In this document: one piece after another, positions 24,601 through 36,600 of the stretch | Layout: each line of letters opens with the position of its first letter | Numbering within the stretch: position 1 is the first letter of the stretch | From: Liolophura sinensis | Taxonomy: Eukaryota; Mollusca; Polyplacophora; Chitonida; Chitonidae | Direction: 5' to 3' | NCBI RefSeq assembly: GCF_032854445.1 | Contig: NC_088305.1 | Span: 22,484,955-22,548,954 of the forward strand | DNA length: 64,000 bases | The notes under the pieces: generated by a model | Database searches by the model: none | Told to the model about the DNA's origin: nothing | What the model saw: only the letters and a program-made list of their open reading frames with translations | Translations under genes and position numbers: made by a program

Positions 24601-27600
24601 TTTTTACTGATTATTTACAACAATTGTATATACATATTAACACCGTCAGCTTCCCATCCCATCAAACACGTTTGGCCTTCTTCCTCGGACTGGTATCTGT
24701 GGCTGGTACCCCTGCCCTCTTCTTAGCTGCTAGCTTCTCCAGAACACCCCGAAGGTGAGCATTCCTAGCCCGTTTGGAAGCTTTCCCTGCCAACAATACG
24801 GATTGCTTTTTGCTGATTGCCTTTTCTTGGGTTACGGAGTGTACAGCTTTTTTCTCCTCTAACGCCAAACGAGCCACCTCTTTCTCTTGTTTGTAATCCT
24901 TTGCAGCTCCCCGTATGGTCTGGACAACTTTCATATTGATAGGATCATGAAGGTAATCATTTCTGCGGAAGTAATCAACAGAACATTTGTCAGCTGCTTT
25001 GAGAGTGTACTTGATAGTTTGTATGGCATTGAATGTGGGAATCTTCATTTTGGCTGAGTGACTGTCCAGTACGTAGTTCATCACACTGAATGAGCTCTCA
25101 ACCTGTGGCCCATGAAAACACCCAATCAAAGCTGCTGTCATCTTTGACAATAACGGATATTTGCCACTCTTGAACACTAATGTCCACCATGTGTCCAGTC
25201 GTGTATTGGGTTCATAAGATGGCAGACTGTCATCAACATGAAACCGCCTCACTTCCGAGGAAAACAAACCTTTCTCTTCTTCTTTCAGCACGTTTGTAAC
25301 AATTGTAGGCAGGTTTTCCATGTACTTCATGGCAAGTTTATGGCCTCTGCATAATGGGTCAAGTGAAGACAGGTTTCTTAGGAGACGATTGCCAAATGGC
25401 ATCTTCTTTAGCAAATAAGCACCACAAGCAATATAGGCAGCTTTGGCTTTCTTCTTGAAATCCTCTACAACCGAGTCCTGTTTCTTTGCTTCTTTTAGGA
25501 TTTTCTGTACCTTCTCGCCGCCAAAGAAAACCAGGTCATCTGATAGTTGATTATCCTTGTCAGAGAGGTTGAGCGACTTCAGCTGTTTAGAGGTTTTGTT
25601 GACCTTCTCTGGTGGGAAGAAACAGGACAGGAAGTCTTTTGTCAGTTGCAACTGTTCATCGTGGAGTTTGTGGATGAGAGGTTCTGGGTTCTGAAAGACC
25701 ATCACATACTTTTTCACCAGTGGTAGGACATCAGAGTAGAACATCATGTTCAGCTGCGTTTGTTTTCTTTTCAAGAAAATCTTCTCTGTCAGTCGACCTT
25801 TCCTCGCTTTTTTTCTTTTTTTGAAGAGTACTCTGTCTGATATGAGCAAGAGCTAGTTCACTCACGTTCTTTCACTGGTAAACTTCAACACAGAGGCGAA
25901 GGAAATGTACACGATCTGTTTGTGGTAAGAAAGAGTAATAAAATACTGTTAATGCATCTAGCATTCGTATAGTGTCTAGGCTTACGTCATACACCGACAG
26001 CCATCTGGTTGCTACATAACGTTGAGGAATGGCAAATGTCACACCCAGGTGTCAATGCTTTTCAATAGCTTTCCATCCTCTGCTGGCATAATTAATGTCG
26101 GATGCGCACCATATACAGAAAGCCATGCCTGGTGTATCAAGCTTTCTTATGCAATGATCTAGGAATGTGCCAGCCACAGAGCGTTCCAACCAGTTCCAGT
26201 TCCATTTGTTTTTAAGGTTTTTATCAATAGCCTTGACATCCTGTTTTCCCCTTTCAACAATTACCCTGTTGATTGACATGCTTGTCAATCCAACTACTAG
26301 TATCTGAAATATAAACAAATGTTGTTTAAATGCAAAGCAACATATGGAAAACTCTCCTATTTTGTGTGAAATTTTCTAAGCTCAGAAAGTGGGAAAACTG
26401 GTAATTACCTTGAGAAAAAAAATCGCAAATTTTTCTTAAACTTCAATTGGTTATGCAACATATGACAGTTATTCATAATTGACCTGTATACCAAGTTTCA
26501 GTAAAATATCAAAAAGTAAAACAAAAATAAAATTAGAAAGAATAGATAGCCTACAGAGATGGGTCAGACAGAGAGAGTGCAAGTCCCCTTCTATTCCGCC
26601 GATAGGAGACTACTAACACTGTTAATTATAATGTAATCTGTCTCACTATTCATAAATCAAATACTCAGATTTGTTGAATAAAAATATTTCGTTGTCTTGA
26701 TCAATCAATTCAAAAGCCTGCTGTTTTCGTAATCCGATATTCAGGGGAGACAACTTTGGAGAAGTTCACTCAGTATCAAGCAGAGGAGACAGATTTAGAA
26801 ATGTTATCTTCACTGTGTGTAAAACACGCAGAAAATCACACAAAAGTTACATTTACACATTTATAAAGAAGATATATTTCTGACTATTTGAAATTCAGGG
26901 AGTACTCACATCTATCTTTGATCGATCGATACAATTTCTTTCCGGACGACGATGACCTTCACGGACCGACCTTCATGCACACGCGGTTGGCGATTTCCGG
27001 TTTAACGACTACCGAAAACTGTACTCGCTCTCGAAGGCAGGTCAATCCCCACTTCTATTTGTATCATTTCTGTACGTGTCTTATGGGAATGGGGTTGTCC
27101 GGATTGCGACAACCAAATATCACTTCAGTTTACGGCAGTACACGAATGCCCGATATGCGCAACTCGGGAAGTCGGAAGACCAGATGAAGTAAAAGATTAC
27201 AGATATTAAATAAAGTCAATGCAGGTTTGAAACTCTTGCTCAGGTCAGATTCAAGCTCTTCACCCCCCCCCCCCCATTTTCTCACCTGATTTATACGAAT
27301 CTCAGAAACGATATTTTCATACAAAAAAAAGACGGAATTACGTCTAAAGACAGAAAATTCCCATGCCTGTAAATCAAACTGCTTACTGTGTATCATCCAA
27401 AGTTTGACACTTTTCAGGTTATGTATTTTGCTAGATTCTGGTTGATATATGCACCGTATATACTGGGCCTCGTCAAGTTTTAGTAATTTCCTACTCCCAA
27501 AATACAAATGTTGGCATCAAAGGTAACACTTAAGATCTTCAGGTGCTTCTAAAAGTGCAGATTTACTTGATGCTCTTTATATGAAATACATTAATAAATG

Positions 27601-30600
27601 TACTAAAAACCCACTGTCATAGCTTTACTAACATCTTGTCACCTGAAAATTCACTCGGTGCAGGTAACCTTATGTGTAACAGTCAGAATCTCCTTTGTTT
27701 CTGTTGCAATGTTTACTAACATCTTGTTAGCCAAAAATTTACCCACTGCGGACAAACTTACGCTTAACAGTCAGAGTCTCCTTTGTTTCTGCTACAATCT
27801 TCTCCTTTTCTTCCACAAAACATTTATAGGCACCATCATCAGATTTCTGGACATCTACAAAGTAACAGAACATCTTAATGATTATGGACAGCGCAGGGAT
27901 ACAAAAGCAACATATCCTCCAGGTACTTCACGTTACGTATATGTCGGTTGTTTGAATTATTTGTTCATGTGACTGGTGCCTTACACCTGACATTGTACTT
28001 AAGAACAATTCATTGGTATGACAGCGACCAGCATTATGATGAGAGGAAAGCGGAAACCCATGATCTTGTGTAGGCTGCTGGCAGACCTGAGGTTGTTGGA
28101 TCAAGCAAGTGTGGGATAGACAGACATTGTGGCCAAGTAGAGGCACTCTGGTCAAGGTCTGACCAACGTGAGAGCCGGGAGTTACATACAGGATGACTTA
28201 TGTAGGTGATAATTTATTTGATTACCTGACGCCATACTGAAGCAGTTTTTCACTTATTATAAGATGGCTGTCAGTTTTACAGATGCAAGAAACTTGAGTG
28301 AACTGGATAAATTATCAACCTTTGGCAGGTTACTGACAAACTTTCCCACATGTATATGTGACTTTCAGATATGCACACCAGTTTAATGTAACACAAGTGG
28401 TCGCTATCAAATGTTAAGGCTCCTAAAATGGCCACGCCTCTGTCATCAACTACTTTCTGTCACCAACCACCAATGTACAGCTAGAGTGGGAGAATTTACA
28501 AATTTTCTCCTTGTCCAAGGCCTAGTTTTGAGCCTGTACCATGTGTGTCATGGTTATTGCAAGGCAAGCACCTTCTACCATCATGGCCTACAGGTGCAAA
28601 CGCCAAGATTGATGAATGTACTCCGTTTCCTTCACCCTAATTCTAACTTTTGGAACAGATATTAGTAGTGTTGAAAGTAGAATATTACATTTCTTTACCA
28701 TATCATTACCAGCCAAAAGAGATGAGTATGTTGTTCAACATTCCTTCTACAATTACATATACATTGGCTAAGATGAAAAGACCAAGTGTCCCAAAAGTTA
28801 TAGGAAATAGGGTAATTGTGAAGGTGTGTACTCATTTACCTGTAGTGTTAAAGGTGTTCAATCAGTTATCCTTAGTATTACAGGTGAATTGACAGGTAAA
28901 CAAGCCAAAGGGTGTATGCTTGATTACCTCTAATTGTGAACATGTGCCTTTACACATAGCTATCAGTAATTAAAGAATCTTTAGACTCTTGAATGTAATT
29001 TTGAATACTTGTATGCATACAGAGTTGTAATTATAAAAGCTCACACTCTGTTACAAGCAATTGTACTGGAGTATACCCATTTTTATGGTGCTGCAAAGAT
29101 GTATCCCGTTATATAGCACTGTAATGGTGTATGCCCTGTTATATGCAACGGAAAAGGTGTACATTATTGTATGGTATTGTAAAGATGTATATTGGTGTAT
29201 GGTATTTGTAAATGTGCATATTGCATGGCATTCTAAAGGTGTATACTGTGTTATATGGCACTGTAAAGGTGTACACTCTGTTGGAAGCCATTACAAAGAT
29301 GTACACTTTTATATCTGTTATATGGCATTACAAAGCTGTACACTGTTGTGTGGCATCATCAAAGTGTACACTGTATTATATGGCATCTTAAAGGTGTACA
29401 CTGTTATATGGCATTGTAAAGGTGTATACTTTTATATAGCATTGTAAAGGTGTATACTCTGTTATATGGCATTGTAATTTTGTATACTGTTATATTGTAC
29501 TGTGAACGTGTATACTCTGTTATATGACCTTGTAATTGTGTACTGTGTTAGATGGGATTGTAAATGTGTATACTGTGTTACATGGCACTGTAAAGGTGCA
29601 TACTGTATGATATGGCATTCTGATGGAGTACATTCTGTTACCTGTACTAGTGAATATGTATGCTTGGATATGTGTCGTTGGAAAGGTGCCATACTCATTT
29701 ACCTTTAATGGTGAATTTGTACACGAAATCACCGCCTTCCTGAGTCGCTTCTATAGAGTGATGAACAGTGTCATGAACACTAATATGATTGCTGATCTCC
29801 TTTGTAACTCGTGGGTCTTTGTTGTCCACTTTTGCCCATTTTACCGTCTGACTGAGAAGTGAAAGTCCTGTAACTCGACAGGTGAATACAGCGTTCCCTC
29901 CCACACCTGCTTCGGTTGAGCCACTGGACGTTAGCGTTACAGCGACAACTGTGAAGAGAAAACACCATCATAAGTTACACATATATAGTGTCACAGCCGC
30001 TACTGTAACAGAAAACAACACTACATGTTACAGAAAACACCATCGTAAGATGCACAATTACAGAGAATTTTCAACACACTCATCAAACTGATTCAACACC
30101 AGAGCAGGGCTGGAAACACGATTATATACATAAGACTTCCACATACTTCGTACATACAACTCTAAAAATTAAATTCTAAGCTAGAATTCTTAAGAAGCAT
30201 CACAAAATAAAAATGTTTGCTGCTGAAAACTTTAAAAGGGGTACTTTGGCCATGCCTATACATTTTGTCCAGAGTTGTCTGTTCTTTTAAACTATATGCC
30301 AAACTGAACCTCTTAATTCAGCAAATAGAGGAACTTGAACATGTGAATGTTGACTATGTTACACAGCAGTGGTAGGAGAGCAGACCAGGGGCAACTGGGT
30401 GCAGTGTGGGTCAAACGTTAGTGGGTGAGTAAGGGGGAGTAGGCTGGTATGTATAGGTGAGAACATTTGACAACCTGGATTTTGATTGTCACCATTAACA
30501 GGTGCAGCTCTAGGAGAATACCTGTGGTCACACGCTGACATCAGCTACAAATTAGCACCTAGGGTAGGCCTCCAGTGTAACCTGGTCCCAGGTTCTCAAA

Positions 30601-33600
30601 GTCGACTTATATTACACCATGACATCACCTACTAATCAGCACCTAGGGTCTACAGTGTCACTTGGCCCGGATCACAAAGTTAATGTATATTACACCCTGA
30701 CATTACCTACTAATTAGCATCCAGGGTCATGGAAGTTAAGCCTACAGTGTCACCAAGCCCCAGGATAACAGAGTTGACTTAAGACACACTTTATAGTTTC
30801 AACTTCTTAACAGTTCACTGAGCTAAAAGGGTTACAGGCCTTGGGTACATATTTATAGTATTATGTTAATTCTCTTATGTTAATTAAGAAAGGTCTTGTA
30901 AATTTTATGATGAAATTGAAAATAAGCATTTAAATTCAAATCTAAGTTCAAGAATATTTATTTTATTTATCAATCTGATTGAATTTTTCACTTATACAAT
31001 GGCGGCTAGCATTACGAAACCAAGCAGAGCCCGGGGGAAACCCAGACCTTCCCACAAACAGCCGTTGAGGAAGCCAGCATGAGCTTGACTTGAAATTGGT
31101 GAGAGCCTCTTTGGTCATTATGACATGCTGGCGTGCTACCGCTCTTGATTGCGGAGGCCTGGTAGTTGAGGAGTAAGCAATGCCACAAGTTCAGACTACA
31201 TCTAAACCTGACTTAAGTCTGGAAAATCTTTGTTACCCTGGGCAAGGTTTGCATGTACCTAGTGTAACATTCCACAATGACAGGTTATGAATGAAGCAAG
31301 TCCAATTCAAATACTCTAGCTTACAAGGTTTAGAAAATAGCACAAAGCTGTCTGGATAACTCAAGATACCTGGGCAATTTATATCAGTATCTACGCATAT
31401 TTACATTCAATTCAACCACATACATTTCAGTTGGACATATTTTGGACTATCTCTACTTCACAACAATGCTCAGCATAAATGTTCATGCACCTGAGTTTAA
31501 TTTCAAATATTTAAACTCCATGAAGTTCACAAGTGAAACAAATCACTGTACCCTTATTACTCCAGACTGTTTGAACAAATCTTGCCTACTCAGCATATTC
31601 AGCACAGATAGTAATATGGGTTCCACACGTGCACCAGATACCATTAGCATGATTGGGTTAAAGACTGAATGTATGCGAACAAAGTGCACCCAGCATAATG
31701 TACATAGGGGGCTTCCGTGGCTCAGTTGGGTTAACATAGTGTAATGACCCAGGAGCCTCTCACCAATGAGGTCACTATGAATTCAAGTCCAGCTCATGCT
31801 GGCTTCCTCTCTAGCCATACGTTGGAAGGTCTGTCAGCCACCTGTGGATGGTCATTGGTTTCCTCCCACCATAATGCTGGCTGCCATCATATAAGTGGAA
31901 TATTCTTGAGTATGGCGTAAAACACGAATCAAATAAATAAAATAATGTACATACTAAAATGACAATAGAGCACTCATTCAACCCTGTTTGTGCTCACAAT
32001 GCTCCTTTCTCATTGTAAGAGTCATAGAAAAGACACAAGAGGTGTAACCATCAAGCATTACACTGCAGGTGGAGAGGAAACCAGCATGAGCTGCATGGAC
32101 TTGATAATGATCACTAAAATTTCCTGTACTGAGCAATATATCAATCCGTATCAAATGCAAAAATCACAGACAATGGACACACCATGAAAGGTAAATTAAA
32201 GTCCTTGTGTAGCATAGTGAATGCACTAGTTGAGTCTGGCCATTTCTGTAATAAGTGGAGACTTGAGTTTATCGTCCTTTTCCCCCCTAGGTAGTTGTAC
32301 ACATTTTCCTACAGTAGGCAACCTGTATATCAGGTTTCTGATTATTTAGTACATAGTATATTCACTTATAATACAGATATTGGTATAGCAATTGTTTTCC
32401 ATGTACTCTGCTCACTTTCCTCCCACCAGAATGCTGGCTGTTTGAGAATGGCGTAAATCACAATGTGTGGTGTTATCTCCATTACACTTTGTATGTTTTC
32501 ATATATTCACCAATTGAATGACAATTCTGACCTGTTGTGTATACGATGGACATGCATGTAACAAACCACAACTCATGGATTTTACTGGAGTTATTTAACG
32601 GACAGACGAATTCTGGTCAGAATACGTAGAAAATATGCGTAGAAATATTACACTGATATGAAAGCAATCCTACGGAGTAAGCCTAACAATATGTTTCAAT
32701 AGGATTTTGATGAATAACACTATTTAACTCTATTTAACTGAAGATTCCTTGAAAAACAAAATCTTCGGGTGTGTCAGTAAAATTTTCCTGATGTGACATG
32801 ATAGTATTCCCTGTATGACATTGAATCTGGCACAGATGTGACGTTGAGTAAGGCCTTTATGCTGGGATGACGTCAAAGAGCGTTTGAAAGGACAGCGTCA
32901 TTTGTGGATATACGTCAGCAATTGATGACGCCATGTGTTCGTGGGTGATGTCACACCAGGCAAAATGGAAGGGACAGAAATATTTTGTTTCCGTATACTC
33001 TGACGAAATGTACAATATCAGTTTTAACTCACTGCAATATTTTCACAATTTAGGAAAGCAATTCAGACTATCCCAGTCTTTATCAATTCACCTTGCTTTT
33101 AAGACACAGATGTTTTGACACCGAAGTAGCTCTTTAAGCTCCCAAGATGATATTATATTGAGAATAAATCAGCCAGTAGGTTTAATCTATAGATCTTTGA
33201 ACATCACCAGGAAAACAGGAACACAGGCACATTGTAATTTAACTAACCCAAACATTTTTAAAATATCTAAGTTGCTCCTAGACTATCCCTCACACCTTCA
33301 CCCCATACCATGCAGTTAGGCCTTTGCACACACATTCTCATATATGTATAAAACCTCCAGAAAAAAACCCTACTTTGTCCTGCCAAGAGGAGATAACTCC
33401 CACAAGAGTTGTTTGACATCTGCCATGATGTATGCAGTGATAAGCATCACCCACAGACAATTAGCCCATTAATTAATGAAGTGTTTGGCCACAACTCTTG
33501 ACATTCCTGCAGGCAGGCTGGTTGGTATGGAGACTTGTAGGCTAGGAAGTGTGAACAGGGGGACCAAGGCCAGGGTGAAAACGGCATCAGGGGTTAACTG

Positions 33601-36600
33601 CATAATGATTGAAGTTAAGCAGCACATTAAACCAGCACTAGCATCTACCTGACCTTTAACCTTTGTCACCACATGACTGTTCTCAGGCTGTAATTACCCA
33701 GTGGTATGTACAATCTATGACAGGTCTGTATACACAGGTCATAGTCCCCACACACAGCCACACTGCAGGGTTGTGTCACAGTTGTTACAATTGTATGGAA
33801 GTGCAGGTTTTTCTTAATACTTTGTAGTTGCTGTAAAATTTTGTTCATAACTAAGATACTTATGCTGAGAGTCTTCCTGATCACAGAAGGGTATTTTGAG
33901 ATTTACGAGCAAGGTGCACTGTAGACGATATCTTAACTGCTTTGAAAAGGTTTTTAACACCAAAGTAATTTTTTCTTTGGGTGGTCAGATTTTTAGGATA
34001 AATACAATAATTTATCTAAAGTTCATGACTACCCTTTTCAGCTCGGACTGCATTAAGCCTATCTGATCTGCTGCGTAACCTAAGCCACAAGTACAAAGGT
34101 CCAAAATCAGTGTATGTATGTCAGTATGCTTAACAATTTTTTCAGTCATATGACAACGAGGATCCATTAGGTGTGTGTACATACATGTACATACATATTG
34201 TGTTTTCTTGTGGCAGGATGAGTCCATGCTGCCAAAGTGCTGCTGCCACTGAAGTATCATGCCAAAGACACCAGATATGACACCCCATCCAGTTGACACC
34301 CAGCCAACCAGTCCTGTTTCCTTGCTCTAGCCTCTAAGTGCTTAGCACCAAGCAGGGTAGCAACAAATACCATTTTTGAAGTCTTTGGTATGACCCTGTC
34401 GGAGGGTTTATTCCAGGTCTCCCGACTTTGAGGCCAACGCTCTAACCATTAGGCTACTGAAGGGGTCTACCCCAAATCAAGGCTAAAAATAACCTAAATG
34501 ATATGCACATGAGAAAAAAGCTAGAAAAATCTGCGGAAAACAGGTAAATTAATCGAAACTGAACAAAGAAAAAGCGGAATTCCGCTAAAAAGCGGAAAAA
34601 AATCATGTCTGCATATAGCAGTGTGTACTACTTATGATGCTGGTGGTGTACTTCAGTATGTTAACATATGTATTGACAATAAATCAGCTCCCATGTTTCT
34701 GTAACATAGTTTATTCAGTATAATTTTTGGACATTCCTAACAGCTCAAAATTCCTGGCATGTCAACTATACTGCAGTTATCACATGTATGCATCCTTTAA
34801 TATGGGACAAGATCAAAATGATAAGGTACGCACTGGATACAACACCAGCTGTAACAGCTGATGAGATTTACTGTCTTATCTGTCATACACATTACTGGCA
34901 ATATCTGACACTGAATGATAAGTCCAAGGTCACAAACAGCACACAAATTTTACCCAACTCTTATATAACACCTCGACAGGGCTTTATGTAAGAGAGTAAC
35001 AGTAACACTTCACGGTGTCCAAAAATATCCTTCCCATCAATACAAAACGTAAGTATCCATATAACCCATTTCCATCAATACACATATAGGGTGTCCATAA
35101 ATGCCTTTGGGATCAACACATCATTCTTTTTTTATATCCGTAAATATCCCTGTTCAAACTTGCTCCCCTGAAATTCTATCTTTCAGCAGGGATCCAACCT
35201 TGCTTCAGCTCTCTCCTAATGCTTTCCATAACTTGGACATCCAATTCATCATTTGGCCAGATGGTGTCCAATCTCCCCCCCCTCCCCTCCCCTCCCAATT
35301 TTAGGCACTTTTCTTTGAGTTGTGTGTCCATACTTCAGTAATGTATCTTTCCATCTTTTTCCCTCTTGAAACTGTTTGTAAAGAGAGTTTAAGTAGCTAA
35401 CACAGACCTCCTACTCACACTGTCCACATGGATGGGTATATATCCACCCTAAATCCTCCACAAATTAGACTACAAAAACAGTACAAACTTTGACAAATTA
35501 AACAAATGTGGTCTCATCTATTTCTTAATTCCTGTGAGCCACATACATGAATGTGTTCCCATCTTAGCAATAGATATTTGCCTTCAAAATCTTATGAGTT
35601 ATTAAACTGCATCTAAATTCAGAGCCGTAAGAAGAAAAACAGGTAAGGTTCTGATCCTAGACTATAATGCTGACATTGTGACTGTGCATAAAGAAACTTT
35701 AAATAATGCAACTCAAAATGATGCTTTCTAAGATCTTTTAAGTCTGCGAATGAAAGAAATTTATATGAAAACTTTACTTTTCTGTATGTAATCCATCATA
35801 TTCTTGTTTTAATTTACTGGTTAGTTTTAATACTCCTTGTCTAGTTTGTGAGTCCGAAAGTTTTCCAGAACCAAAGTGATTCTACATATGGCACTGAAAT
35901 TAATCCTCTACTGGCCAAAATTGTTGGAGGGTTGGCATGTGAAATACATGCTGTTAATGAAGACACGGATGGAAGGTACACTGATGACGGATTGGTTAAA
36001 AGAATCAATTCCTAATTGCTTCATGAACAGATTTCTTGCTGGATGTGTTGAACAGCAGGAGATGAACGTGCAGTTTACTCGATTGACCCTCTAGTCATGT
36101 TAGCAGTAATTGTTGAAGGAAGGGGTTAGAAGATGACATTTATTCGCCCAGAACTTGGAATGATTGGTTAGGTAGAGATGTAATAATATCATTAGTTTGG
36201 TTCACATCGAAGAAATAATTGGTTGGTGGCCTCCTCAACATAGTAAGTGAGCTAAAAGGTTTAATGAACCAATTGCACAAGGTAAGGGCATGCATCCATG
36301 AGCTCTTTGGTTTATTTCATTAGTGTTTAATGCTATACTTAAGAATAGTTAACTTATACAAATGTTCACACAGCTGAAAATTTTCAAAATTTCAAAGCGC
36401 TAGACTTAAGAATAGTTAATTTATACAAGTTTTCACACAGCTGAAAGATTTCAAATATTTCAAAATGTTGAAATATAGATTCCCTCAAAACTGCATCAGC
36501 CTACTGTGTCTAAACAGTACCTCACATTAAGTCTGTACACTCAATTTCTAGGATTTTCTGGCCTAAATACCCCTCACCTCCTCCTGATTTTCTATGTTTA

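Noticed and set aside
24662-25849. Intact host gene of 395 residues starting at the Met at 25849
   Set aside because: Upstream in-frame hAT sequence continues across stops and a frameshift, so the Met at 25849 lies in a shifted A-rich tract rather than at a true start.
29061-29447. 128-codon plus-strand ORF rich in Tyr, Val and Cys
   Set aside because: A by-product of the 29-bp array in intron 2.
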